From Azospirillum sp. B4 (GTDB lineage: Bacteria > Pseudomonadota > Alphaproteobacteria > Azospirillales > Azospirillaceae): a DNA stretch of 53,577 nucleotides. The stretch covers positions 1 to 53,577 of the forward strand of contig NZ_BACU01000486.1 of assembly GCF_000333275.1 (NCBI RefSeq), read 5' to 3'. This document shows positions 28,163 to 37,883 of this stretch, piece by piece; positions within the stretch are counted from its first letter, which is position 1; every line of letters starts with the position of its first letter. The notes beneath the pieces are model-generated. The model had not been told where the DNA came from. It saw nothing but the letters and a program-made list of their open reading frames with translations, and searched no databases. The translations under genes were made by a program, and so were the position numbers.

Positions 28163-29554
28163 TTACGCCGGCCGCACCATGACCATGCCCAGGGCGGTGG
28201 GGACGTAGACCACGCCCGCCGGGCTGATGGACAGGGCGGAGTAATGGTTGTCGAACAGGGGGCCGCTACCGACCTTGGCGCTCCACGCCACCGAACCGGT
28301 CGCGGCATCCACCGCCGTCAGGAACCAGTCGTGACGGCCATCCTCGATCTTCAGGCTGTAGGTGTAGACCAGACCTGTCGCCAGGGACAACTTGGACACG
28401 ACCGATGGAACGGTCACGTGCGGGTTCTCCCACGCCACCGTGCCCGGACACGGCAGGTTGTCATAGCGCACGCGCGCCATGCCGGGGACCACGGGCCGGG
28501 TGGATAGGCCGTTGCTGTAGCCGTAGTTGTTCTCGACGAAGAAGCTGCCATCGCAGCCGATCAGGGAGTTTTCCGTGTCGCTGTGGCCTTTGGGGAAAAC
28601 GGGCACTTGTGCCACCACGCGGTTGCCCGGCACCTCCTTCTCCCGTCGATAGACGACGACGTGCATCTGGGGATAGGCGTTGTCGGTGATGCCGCAGAAG
28701 CTCTGCCCCGTGCCGGTGCCGACCAGGGTGGGGGTGGTCCCCGTCCCGCCGCTCTGCTGCCCGGGCTTCTGGCCCAGGCCCCGGTCATAACTGTAGCACC
28801 AGCTCACCTGCGGGTTGATGCCGGTGGTCGGCACGTCGAAACGGTAGAGGGCATAGTCGCTGGCGATGAACACACCGCCCGTCTGATCCACGGCGAAGGA
28901 GTTGCCGATGCGTTGCGGGGCGTCCAGCACGGTGGTCCAGCAGGCGCCCGACGACCGGTCGACATAGCCCACGGTGCCGGTGTCGGTGACCCACCACAAC
29001 CGGCCGCTCCAGTCCGGCAAGGTGGAGAGGATGCTGGCGTCGGCGTCGCCGATGCTGCCGGCCAGGTCGTAGATGCGGGCGACGCGGAAGCTGCTGTCGT
29101 CGCCACTGGCTTTCGTGGGAACGTCCACCACCCAGATTTGCTGGTTTGCCGTCGGCAGGACAGCCTGGTTGGCATCGCTCAAATAAATGTAGCCGCCCGC
29201 GCCGAAACCGGTGCTGCCCCCCGCGCCCGCCGGCAGATCCATTTCCGCCAAAATATCCAGGGTCCGCGGTTCCAGAAGCAGCAGGCGCCGGCCTTTCGGG
29301 CCTATGGCGACGGTGACCAGACGCCCTTCCGGGTCATAGGTGATCGACGCCCCTTCGCCGCCCAATTCCTTGTAGGAAACCTCCAGCGTCCCGCCCAGCG
29401 GTCCGGCCCAGCCGTAGGTGTCGGTCATGAAGGCGTCGCAATGCATGTTGCTGCGGCCGTTGGGTGCCATATGGGGGTTCTGGGGAACAGGTTCCGTGGC
29501 GATGGGCTTGGGCTCGACACGCGGGACGACGACCGTGGCGATTTCAACGGACAT
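28163..29554 (-). CDS. Beta-propeller-like protein of unknown function
   Basis: 463 residues with repeated blade-like units. Examples are GRLVTVAIGPKGRRLLLLEPRTL, GGYIYLSDANQAVLP, GRLWWVTDTGTVGYVDRSSG and the PQQ-type VYTYSLKIEDG...FLTAVDAATGSVAW. No signal peptide is visible, so it looks cytoplasmic unless exported another way. The start is ATG 29554, with a strong GGAGGG site seven bases upstream; the longer frame to 29620 is rejected. It is divergent from a second propeller-like gene across an AT-rich region with inverted repeats. The family gives no enzymatic function; binding or a quinoprotein-like fold is inferred. Confidence 0.75.
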   Translation of the reverse strand: MSVEIATVVVPRVEPKPIATEPVPQNPHMAPNGRSNMHCDAFMTDTYGWAGPLGGTLEVSYKELGGEGASITYDPEGRLVTVAIGPKGRRLLLLEPRTLDILAEMDLPAGAGGSTGFGAGGYIYLSDANQAVLPTANQQIWVVDVPTKASGDDSSFRVARIYDLAGSIGDADASILSTLPDWSGRLWWVTDTGTVGYVDRSSGACWTTVLDAPQRIGNSFAVDQTGGVFIASDYALYRFDVPTTGINPQVSWCYSYDRGLGQKPGQQSGGTGTTPTLVGTGTGQSFCGITDNAYPQMHVVVYRREKEVPGNRVVAQVPVFPKGHSDTENSLIGCDGSFFVENNYGYSNGLSTRPVVPGMARVRYDNLPCPGTVAWENPHVTVPSVVSKLSLATGLVYTYSLKIEDGRHDWFLTAVDAATGSVAWSAKVGSGPLFDNHYSALSISPAGVVYVPTALGMVMVRPA

Positions 29555-29784
29555 GGGTTGGCCCTCCATATGGCGGATCGGCGGGCCCTCTATCGCGGCC
29601 CGTGGGAAATCTGCAATCATAACGCGCCTGGCGTATGATTTATGTATACGAACGCGATAGTAATATTTGATATAAAATCTCTAGTCCATTATAAAGATGC
29701 TTATGCAATCCATAAGGGTATCCGGTCGCCACCGTGGCCCCGTTTGCCATAAGGCAGTCCCCGCCCGCGCAGGAAGGTGTTCCC
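29555..29784. promoter_or_regulatory. AT-rich divergent promoter region with two inverted repeats
   Basis: This 230-bp gap between two divergent propeller-like genes is strikingly AT-rich compared with the window. It contains inverted repeats AATCATA/TATGATT (29615-29640, 12-bp spacer) and CTTATG/CATAAG (29700-29716, 5-bp spacer). TATA-rich stretches around 29660-29695 could form -10 elements. It most likely holds both promoters and a shared operator. Confidence 0.6.
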
Positions 29785-31146
29785 ATGCCATCGCAGCCCG
29801 ATCCTTGCCTTGCGTCCGGCACGTTCGTGCCGGGGCCGGATGACGGCCCCTGGTACCGGACCATGATGCCCTTCGAACATTTCGATTCGGTGCGGAGCCA
29901 GCAATTCCCCCACAGCTGCAACGTGGCCCAATTGGCCGGGACGCCGCGTGCCCGGGTGGCCCTGCGGCGCGCGCCCGGGCACTATCCCAATCCCTACAAC
30001 ATCGTCACGCGGGAACGGGATGAGCTGTTCATCTACGGGGGCTATGTCGGGAACGCCCCAGGCTCGTACGTCGCCCGTCTCGACGCGCTCACCCTGGAGG
30101 AGCGGTGGCGCGTCCACTTCGACGTGCCGTTCGATCACTATTTCGATTGGCCCGGCGTGCTGGGCGTCCACGGCAACGGTTTCCTCTATGTCGTGACGGG
30201 GGCCAAACTGGCGAAGATCGATCCGCGCACGGGCGCGCATCGCACCATCGAACTGCCCCGGCATCCTGGCGGTTTCGGGGCCGCCTACAACGGTTTCGTC
30301 ATCTCCCGCAGCGGCGCCATCATCGCCAAGTCGTTGGAGAGGGGGCGGCCCTTGGTGAATTCCCTGCCGGGGCTGTACGCGGTGAAGGAAAGCGACATCC
30401 CGGCCTTCCTGGTCGCGGTCGATGCCGAGACGCTGGAGGTCAGGGCCGTGACCCAGACACCCGATCCCATCCTGGGCCGGGTCATGGTCGACAAGCAGGG
30501 GGACGCGGAATTCATCTATCTGCCCGGGCTGACGCATCTGTGGCGCTATCGCCTGGGCCCGGACAGCCTGACGCTCGATCCCGACTGGAATCCGCAATAT
30601 GTCTTTCCGGGCGAGCAGCCGGGAACGGCCTGCGGCATGCTGAATGGCTGGGTGGTGGTCCAGAACAATTTCCTGAAGGCGGAAAAGCCCTTGCGCATCT
30701 CCGCCTTCCATCGGGAGGATGCGGCCAGGCAGCACAGTGTCGTGCCCTTTCCCGATGGCGTTCCCAGCGAGGAATTTTCAAAGCCCGCCCTGGATCCGGT
30801 CCATAGCCGGGTCTACACCAACGACCAGCAGGCCGCGCGGGTGGCCGCGCTGACCTTCACGCCGGACAAGGGCTTCTCGACCGTCTGGCAACGGTCGCAG
30901 ACCATGGCGTCCTTCTGGGCGGTGGTGGGACCGGCACAGGGGCGCAACATCATCGGCACCGATTTCGTGGACGGGCAGGACGCGGTTTTGTGGCGCGACG
31001 CCGACACGGGTGAGGAACTGGCCCGAATCGCCGGCCTGGATGCCCGGCCCAACGGCAACATCGTGGCCACCGGCTTCGATGGCCGCTTCTACTACCTGGG
31101 GGTCGACGAGGGTACGGTGAACGAACTGACGCTCCATCCCGACTAA
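29785..31146 (+). CDS. Beta-propeller-like protein of unknown function
   Basis: 453 residues with several strand-rich repeats: RDELFIYGGYVGN...YVARLDALTLEERW, GNGFLYVVTGAKLAKIDPRTGAH, FLVAVDAETLEVRAVT, VWQRSQTMASFWAVVG. The pattern suggests a quinoprotein- or YVTN-like propeller. No signal peptide is evident. ATG 29785 (MPSQPDPCLASG) follows AGGAAGG with good spacing; the frame from 29734 is longer but lacks a site. The stop codon lies inside the first unit of a 13-bp tandem repeat. Divergent from the other propeller gene, suggesting a paired function, but no partner enzyme is nearby to indicate which. Confidence 0.75.
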   Translation: MPSQPDPCLASGTFVPGPDDGPWYRTMMPFEHFDSVRSQQFPHSCNVAQLAGTPRARVALRRAPGHYPNPYNIVTRERDELFIYGGYVGNAPGSYVARLDALTLEERWRVHFDVPFDHYFDWPGVLGVHGNGFLYVVTGAKLAKIDPRTGAHRTIELPRHPGGFGAAYNGFVISRSGAIIAKSLERGRPLVNSLPGLYAVKESDIPAFLVAVDAETLEVRAVTQTPDPILGRVMVDKQGDAEFIYLPGLTHLWRYRLGPDSLTLDPDWNPQYVFPGEQPGTACGMLNGWVVVQNNFLKAEKPLRISAFHREDAARQHSVVPFPDGVPSEEFSKPALDPVHSRVYTNDQQAARVAALTFTPDKGFSTVWQRSQTMASFWAVVGPAQGRNIIGTDFVDGQDAVLWRDADTGEELARIAGLDARPNGNIVATGFDGRFYYLGVDEGTVNELTLHPD

Positions 31147-31205
31147 GGGCCCCGACTAAGGGCCCCGACTAAGGGCCCCGACTAAGGGCCCCAAATAAGG
31201 GCGCC
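31141..31205 (+). repeat. 13-bp tandem repeat with stop codons in all three frames
   Basis: Four perfect copies of gactaagggcccc followed by one degenerate copy (aaataagggcgcc). The first unit contains the gene's own stop codon. Because 13 is not a multiple of three, successive TAA codons fall in all three plus-strand frames (31144, 31157, 31170). The unit is a likely slippage product of the gene end. Confidence 0.9.
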
Positions 31206-31227
31206 CCGGTGCCGGTACGGCGGCCGC

Positions 31228-32516
31228 TCACTCCGCTGGCGGAATCACCAGGATCTTGTCGATTCGGCGGCCGTCCATGTCCACCACCTCGAACCGGTAT
31301 CCGGCGTGGCTGATGCCTTCGCCCACGCGGGGCAGGTGGCCCAGCTTGAACAGCAGGAATCCGGCCAGGGTCAGGTAGTCGCCGCCGTCGCGCAGGCCCG
31401 GCAGGTCCAGGACGTTGGACGCCTCGTCGATGGCCATGCGGCCGTCGATCAGCATGGACCCGTCCTCGCGGCGCACGAACTCATCCTCATCCACGTCGTG
31501 GGCCTCGGGCAGGTCGCCGGCGATGGATTCCAGGATGTCGGTCAGGGTGACGATGCCCTCGGCGCTGCCGTATCATCCACCACCAGGGCCATCTGCTGCC
31601 CGGAAGAGCGGAACAGCTCCAGCAGGCGCATCACCTGGGTGCCGTCGTGCACGATCAGGGCGGGGTTGGCCAGCTTGGCCAGGTCCGGCGTCTCGCCCGC
31701 CAGCACGGCGTCCAGCACGGCCTTGGCGTGCAGCACGCCCACCACCTCGTCCAGGCTGCCGCGGCAGATGGGGAAGCGGCTGTGGTGGCTTTCCTGGATT
31801 TCCTTGGTCAGCTGGGCGACGTCGTCGTTGAGGTCCAGCCACATGACGTCCAGGCGCGGGGTCATGATGGCGCGCGCCGGCCGGTCGGACAGGCCCAGCA
31901 CGCTTTCGATCATGCGCTTCTCTTCCGGCTCGAACACGCCGGCGGCCGTGCCCTCGGCGATCAGGCTCTTCACCTCCTCCTCGGTGACGGCGTTCTCCGG
32001 CTTGCCGGCGGCGCCCAGCAGCTTCAGCACCAGTTCGGTGGTGGCGCCCAGGAACCAGGCCACGGGCGTGGCGACGCGTGACAGACCCTGCAGGAAGGGG
32101 GCTGTCAGCACGGCGATGCGCTCGGTCGCGAACAGGGCCAGGCGCTTGGGCACCAGCTCGCCAACGATCAGCGACACCAGCGTGATGCACACCACCACCA
32201 GGGTGACGGCGATGCTTTCGGCGTGGGGCGCCAGGGACGGGACGGCCGCCAGGCTTTCCGCCAGGGGGCCGGACAGCGTGGCGCTGCCGAAGGCGCCCTC
32301 CACGATGGCGATCATGGTGATGCCGATCTGCACCGTGGACAGGAAGTGCGAGGGGCTGTCCTGCAGGGCCAACGCCGTCTTCGCGCCGCGCTGCCCCTTC
32401 TCCGCCAGGGAGACCAGCCGGCTGCGCCGCGCGGACAGCACGGCCAGTTCGGACATGGCGAAAAAGCCGTTCAACAGGATCAGCAGGACGAGGATGGCGA
32501 CTTGCAGGTAGAGCAT
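31228..32516 (-). pseudogene. CNNM/CorC-family membrane protein (hemolysin-like), frameshifted
   Basis: Order: N-terminal DUF21/CNNM membrane domain (MLYLQVAILVLLILLNGFF, then LVVVCITLVSLIVGELVPKR), two CBS motifs (RAIMTPRLDVMWLDL and QVMRLLELFRSSGQQ), and a C-terminal CorC_HlyC domain (YRFEVVDMDGRRIDKILV). Such proteins are linked to magnesium or cobalt efflux. At about 31572 the expected VVDEYGSAEGIVTL is broken: a missing G on the coding strand (GATGATAC for GATGAGTAC) ends the main frame early. The rest continues intact in another frame to 31228. Corrected length is about 429 residues. Start ATG 32516 matches the family. Confidence 0.88.
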
Positions 32517-32716
32517 CAGGGCGGCGGCGTCGGAGCCTGTCGGGAAAGGGATTACGCGGCACGATAGCATGGACGGACACTCTGTCGCGTCCTTGCCGTC
32601 ATCATGGGAGGAAGTTTTACGGCTTATGCCATCGTTCCAGGCGGGTCTGCCACCTGGGCCGCCACCCGAGCGACGTGACGTTTTCGCGACCGGCCGCCCG
32701 GTTGCCGCTTGCGCTC

Positions 32717-32745
32717 TTGATTCCCGTTTTGACTCGTATTATCTC
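32717..32745 (+). promoter_or_regulatory. Probable groESL promoter
   Basis: TTGATT (32717-32722) and TATCTC (32740-32745) are separated by 17 bp just upstream of the CIRCE element, which would then overlap the transcription start. A TATTAT at 32737-32742 is an alternative -10 but gives a short spacer. Confidence 0.5.
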
Positions 32746-32747
32746 CG

Positions 32748-32774
32748 CTAGCACTCACCGGGTCTGAGTGCTAA
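32748..32774 (+). promoter_or_regulatory. CIRCE operator (HrcA-binding site)
   Basis: CTAGCACTC, a 9-bp spacer and GAGTGCTAA match the CIRCE consensus in 17 of 18 arm positions (first base C instead of T). It lies 46 bp upstream of groES, the classic position for HrcA repression of groESL. Confidence 0.95.
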
Positions 32775-32820
32775 CAGCAGGCTCAGGCCCACACCTTTTG
32801 CCTTTTCAGGGAGAGACCCT

Positions 32821-33108
32821 ATGAAGTTCCGTCCGCTGCACGACCGCGTGGTGGTGCGTCGCGTCGAAAGCGAGCAGAAGACCGCCGGCGGCATCATCAT
32901 CCCCGACACCGTCAAGGAAAAGCCCCAGGAGGGCGAAGTCGTGGCCGTCGGCCCCGGCGCCCGTGACGAGCAGGGCAAGCTGATCGCCCTGGACGTGAAG
33001 GCTGGTGATCGCGTGCTGTTCGGCAAGTGGTCCGGCACCGAGGTCAAGATCGATGGGGCCGATTACCTCATCATGAAGGAATCCGACATCCTGGGCGTCG
33101 TCGCCTGA
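32821..33108 (+). CDS. groES: Co-chaperonin GroES
   Basis: 95 residues with the standard N-terminus [20 protein letters not shown], the mobile-loop region [18 protein letters not shown] and the end [14 protein letters not shown]. GroES caps the GroEL cavity during protein folding in the cytoplasm. A CIRCE operator lies upstream and groEL follows after 101 bp, so this is a heat-inducible operon under HrcA. A clear GGGAGAGA site precedes the ATG. Confidence 0.99.
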   Translation: MKFRPLHDRVVVRRVESEQKTAGGIIIPDTVKEKPQEGEVVAVGPGARDEQGKLIALDVKAGDRVLFGKWSGTEVKIDGADYLIMKESDILGVVA

Positions 33109-33116
33109 TTGGATGA

Positions 33117-34841
<1,725 letters not shown>

Positions 34842-34870
34842 GTCGTTCCCAGAACGAATTGGAAATGGAG

Positions 34871-34905
34871 AGGGCCGGCGCCTGAAAGGGTGCCGGCCCT
34901 TTTTC
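34871..34905 (+). terminator. groESL terminator
   Basis: The stem AGGGCCGGC/GCCGGCCCT is followed by TTTTTC, about 30 bp after the groEL stop codon. Confidence 0.9.
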
Positions 34906-34917
34906 ATTGGCGGTGGA

Positions 34918-35370
34918 TCAGCGGGCGGCGTCGCGCGTCATCCGGGCCTGAATCGGGCTCTGGCCGCGCACATCCTTGAACGTCGCGTTCAACTGCGTGT
35001 CGTCAGCAAGGGTCACTTCCAGGGTGCCCCGTCCCAGACGGTCGCAGAACCCGCCGTCGGTCTGCACGATCTCGAAAACCATGATGGGCTTCCCGTCGAC
35101 TTTCCTGTTCCCGGCATAGTCCTGCGTCATGCGGCAGTTCATCGGTGCCGCCAAGCGTGCCACGCCTGTCAGCCGGCCCTGGGTGGTTTGGAAGACGATG
35201 GTGAGGCCGACGGGGCGATTGGCGATCTGGACCTCGCCCGACCAGGCGCCGGCCACAGGGGAGCCGGCGGCGGGGGATCCAGTTTGAGCGTGGGGCAGGC
35301 CTGGTGCCAGGAGGGTGCCGCCCGCCACCATAAGGGGCAGGGCCGTGACGGCGCGTTTCAGGAAGCGCAT
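34918..35370 (-). CDS. Exported hypothetical protein
   Basis: 150 residues. The N-terminus MRFLKRAVTALPLMVAGGTLL, ending near GLPHAQ, is a Sec signal peptide. The mature part contains a beta-rich pattern (GAWSGEVQIANRPVGLTIVFQ, GRLTGVARLAAPMNCRM) and ends in a segment reading GRGTLEVTLADDTQLNATF. Two Cys residues (CRM and FCDRLG) may form a disulfide. ATG 35370 is preceded by AGAGACATCCCC; the longer frame to 35442 is rejected. Convergent with groEL. I do not recognise the family. Confidence 0.75.
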   Translation of the reverse strand: MRFLKRAVTALPLMVAGGTLLAPGLPHAQTGSPAAGSPVAGAWSGEVQIANRPVGLTIVFQTTQGRLTGVARLAAPMNCRMTQDYAGNRKVDGKPIMVFEIVQTDGGFCDRLGRGTLEVTLADDTQLNATFKDVRGQSPIQARMTRDAAR

Positions 35371-35484
35371 GGGGATGTCTCTCTTGCGTTGGAAGGGCCG
35401 GGCCACAGCCCGCCGGGGCTGCCACCCCGCCACCATATACAATCAAGAGGAAGCGGGCCGCCAACCCCCGGGCCGCCCAACAAA

Positions 35485-35522
35485 GAAACAAAAGCGCCCG
35501 CAGGGCAAATGCCGCGGGCGCT
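35485..35522 (-). terminator. Terminator of the hsp20-DUF1150 unit
   Basis: On the minus strand the stem AGCGCCCGC/GCGGGCGCT is followed by TTTTGTTTC. It lies about 55 bp downstream of the DUF1150 gene. Confidence 0.85.
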
Positions 35523-35575
35523 CCTGGACGTCAGGGGGAAAAGGGAGGGAAGCCGCTTCGGCCGCGCCAAAGGGC

Positions 35576-35830
35576 TCAATGCACCCGCTGCGGCTCCATG
35601 TCGTGCTGGCGGACGGAGGCCAGCGCCACCTCGGGGGAGGCGGCCACGGCCAGCGGCGTGCCGTCGGCGGCGTGGATGGCGTAGCCCAGGATGCCCTGGG
35701 TCACCACCGGCTTGACATAGGCCAGCACGTTGACGCCGAAGGCGGCGAAGTCCTGGCTGGACAGGTGGCGCAGGGCGTCGTCGCTCAGCGTCTGGAATTC
35801 GGTGTCGAAGCTGTCGGTCATGATGGTCAC
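35576..35830 (-). CDS. DUF1150 family protein
   Basis: A small 84-residue protein (MTIMTDSFDTEFQTLSDDAL, FAAFGVNVLAYVKPV, YAIHAADGTPLAVA) of the DUF1150 type found in Alphaproteobacteria next to small heat-shock protein genes. The function is unknown. It lies 90 bp downstream of hsp20 on the same strand, probably cotranscribed, and is followed by a terminator. M5 is an alternative start. Confidence 0.85.
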   Translation of the reverse strand: MTIMTDSFDTEFQTLSDDALRHLSSQDFAAFGVNVLAYVKPVVTQGILGYAIHAADGTPLAVAASPEVALASVRQHDMEPQRVH

Positions 35831-35920
35831 TCGCTTTTCGCAACGTGAGGAAAGACAGGCTCTTGGAGCCCTGTCAGGGTGAAGGCGGAAAATGGCCCGA
35901 TCATGGGCCAGACCGGGTTT

Positions 35921-36394
35921 TTATGGGGCTGGATTCTTGTCCGGCGAAACGTCGATCGTCTGGGGCTCGGCGGTGCCCTCGCCGGCGCCGCTGATCTTGA
36001 TGGTGCGCACCTTGGGTTCCGGGATGGGCCGGCGCAGGTCGATGTGCAGCAGGCCGTTGTCCAGGCTGGCGCCCAGAACCTCGATGCCGTCGGCCAGGAC
36101 GAAGCTGCGCTGGAACTGCCGGGCGGCGATGCCGCGGTGCAGATAGATGCGCGACTTGTCGTCGTGCTGGCGGCCGCGGATGATCAGCTGGTTGTCTTCG
36201 GTCTGCACCTGCAGGTCATCGAAGGTGAAGCCGGCCACGGCCAGGGAGATGCGCAGCCCATCTTCGCCGATCTGCTCGATATTGTAGGGCGGATAGCCCT
36301 CGGCGGCTGACTTGGAGATCCGGTCCAGGGTGCGTTCGAACTGGTCGAATCCCAGCAGGAAAGGGCTGTTCAGAAACGAGACACGGGTGTTCAT
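35921..36394 (-). CDS. Small heat-shock protein, Hsp20/IbpA type
   Basis: About 157 residues. The N-terminal arm MNTRVSFLNSPFLLGFDQFE is typical of alphaproteobacterial class A Hsp20. The alpha-crystallin domain spans about 40-135 (YNIEQIGEDGLRISLAVAGF, IYLHRGIAARQFQRSF, GLLHIDLRRPIPEP). The C-terminal IxI-like motif appears as RTIKI. It binds unfolding proteins as an oligomer. The start is set at ATG 36394, with GGAGGAGG upstream; the frame to 36415 runs through that site. A sigma-32-like promoter lies about 120 bp upstream, leaving a leader of roughly 110 nt that could include a thermosensor. Confidence 0.93.
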   Translation of the reverse strand: MNTRVSFLNSPFLLGFDQFERTLDRISKSAAEGYPPYNIEQIGEDGLRISLAVAGFTFDDLQVQTEDNQLIIRGRQHDDKSRIYLHRGIAARQFQRSFVLADGIEVLGASLDNGLLHIDLRRPIPEPKVRTIKISGAGEGTAEPQTIDVSPDKNPAP

Positions 36395-36510
36395 GATGTC
36401 GGCAACCTCCTCCAACGAGCGAGTGTGCGGGGGCGGCCTTCGGTTCCATCCAGCCAGGGACGGCAGCCTAGGCCCGCTGCTCGGCGGCCCGGAACGGCAC
36501 CGCCTGTGAG

Positions 36511-36540
36511 ATACATGGGTACCCCCTCCCAGGGTTCAAG
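36511..36540 (-). promoter_or_regulatory. Heat-shock (RpoH-type) promoter of hsp20
   Basis: On the minus strand CTTGAA, a 15-bp spacer and CCCATGTAT match the sigma-32 consensus (CTTGAAA, CCCCATNT) closely. It points toward hsp20. Confidence 0.75.
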
Positions 36541-37098
36541 ACAAGCGTCGGCGCGTCGGCGCGGACCAATCTCCCGGGGCGCCGCCGGGCCGGCATGCCG
36601 GGGGCTCCGCCTCGCTTGTGATAGCCATCATGGCGGGGGCTCCATGCCTTTCGGCCAGGGAAGACGCGACGGGCCAGCTGTCCCCAGAAATTGTGGATAA
36701 GTCTGTGTACGGGCGGTATCCGGGCCAGGAGTCCTGGGGCTCTGCCCTGTTTGCGCAAAAAACAGGCAATAAAAGCAAGTCATTGAAGTAAAAAGATATT
36801 AATGAGGAAGCGTCCGCTCTGGCCCCCATGTTTCCGTACCGCGAAGGGGCGTGCGGAGCCCCTGATTCGGTCTTGACAGGCTTGTGGACCGCCCTTGACC
36901 CGAATTCCCCGGCGTCATGCCCTGGAATCCTTGAGGCTAGGTCCTCCGGCGGGGGTTCCGAGTCGCGTCGTCGCCGGTCAACACCGCCGTTTGTAGGGGT
37001 TTATCCCGGGCGTCACGCTTGATCAGTCGCCGGGGTCATGACACAAGCATTGCCATCTACCAATCCGGCTTACCGCCCCAGTGTCCTCGAGGTGATCC
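36541..37098. other. Long intergenic region with one perfect DnaA box and AT-rich tract
   Basis: No gene is supported here. It holds a perfect DnaA-box sequence, TGTGGATAA (36692-36700), and about 60 bp of unusually AT-rich DNA (36765-36815, including aaaaagatattaatgagg). Only one perfect box is seen, so it is not called an origin. The rest, up to the exported protein gene at 37099, shows no clear structure beyond possible promoter sequence such as TTGACA at 36873. Confidence 0.4.
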
Positions 37099-37689
37099 AT
37101 GCGCCGTCTCTTCCTGGCCCTTGTTCTCGGTCTCCTGGTCGTGGCGCCGGCGGGCGTGGGCGTACGGGCCGCCTGGGCTCAGTCGGGCGGCTTCGGTTTC
37201 GCGGATGAGACGCCCATCACCCTGAACGTGGCCGAGATCGAGGTGGTGAACGACTACGTCTCGCCCATGAAGCCGCCCAACATCGAATACCAGCTGCAGC
37301 TGACCCCGGCCGAGGTGGTGCGACTGTGGGTGCAGGACCGGCTTAAGGCCGCTGGTTCCAGCGGCAAGGCCCGGGTCGTGATCAAGAACGCCAGCATCGT
37401 GGAAGTGAACCTGCCCCGCACCACCGGTGTGAAGGGCTGGTTCACCACCGACCAGTCGCAGCGCTATGACGGTCGGGTCGATGTGGAGATCCAGGTGGAC
37501 ATGCCGGCCAAGGGTTATGCCGGCAGCACCTCGGTGGTTGTCACCTCCAGCCAGTCGGTGTCCGAGGACGTGACCCTGAACCAGCGGGAAAAGACATGGT
37601 CGCAGCTGGTGCGCGACATGGCCCGCGACATGGACGCCCAGCTGGCCAAGGGCATCCGCGACAACCTGTTCGCGGCGATGATTCTGTAA
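37099..37689 (+). CDS. Exported conserved hypothetical protein
   Basis: 196 residues with a clear Sec signal peptide (MRRLFLALVLGLLVVAPAGV, cleavage near AAWAQS). The mature domain starts with LNVAEIEVVNDYVSPMKPPN, has a helix-strand pattern (TPAEVVRLWVQDRLKAAGSS), and ends in a region KTWSQLVRDMARDMDAQLAKG. It looks like a small periplasmic or lipid-facing domain of a family common in Rhodospirillales, without an assigned function. Single gene on the plus strand after a 558-bp gap; repeat copy C begins five bases after its stop. Confidence 0.8.
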   Translation: MRRLFLALVLGLLVVAPAGVGVRAAWAQSGGFGFADETPITLNVAEIEVVNDYVSPMKPPNIEYQLQLTPAEVVRLWVQDRLKAAGSSGKARVVIKNASIVEVNLPRTTGVKGWFTTDQSQRYDGRVDVEIQVDMPAKGYAGSTSVVVTSSQSVSEDVTLNQREKTWSQLVRDMARDMDAQLAKGIRDNLFAAMIL

Positions 37690-37693
37690 GACG

Positions 37694-37792
37694 CCCTCAA
37701 ACGCCGGGCGGGCGCATCCGCGCCTTGGCTATCCTCGCGTTTCAGTCCGCTTCGCTTCCCGAAACGCTCCGGCGGACGCGGTCGCGTCCTAG
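37694..37792 (+). repeat. Intergenic structured repeat, copy C
   Basis: This copy runs from CCCTCAAACGCCGGGCG to GCGTCCTAG. Stems: GGCGC-ATCC-GCGCC, GCGTTTC/GAAACGC closing on AGTCCGCTTCGCTTCCC, and GGACGC-GGTC-GCGTCC. It aligns end to end with copy B and, at both ends, with inverted copy A. It lies 37 bp before a bidirectional terminator. Confidence 0.8.
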
Positions 37793-37828
37793 GGAAAATA
37801 AGGCGGTGCGGTGTGCTTGAGTAAAGGA

Positions 37829-37861
37829 AAAGGCCGGTGGCGCTGTTGCCACCGGCCTTTT
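37829..37861. terminator. Bidirectional terminator between the exported protein gene and folE
   Basis: The 12-bp stem AAGGCCGGTGGC/GCCACCGGCCTT with loop GCTGTT is flanked by A and T runs. It serves both the plus-strand gene and the convergent folE. Confidence 0.9.
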
Positions 37862-37883
37862 CGTTGATGCGGGGCCTCAAGCC

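Noticed and set aside
31141-31205. CRISPR array
   Set aside because: The units are 13 bp and contiguous, with no spacers; a simple tandem repeat.
36541-36830. Replication origin near the DnaA box
   Set aside because: Only one perfect DnaA box and no cluster; dnaN and gyrB are more than 30 kb away.
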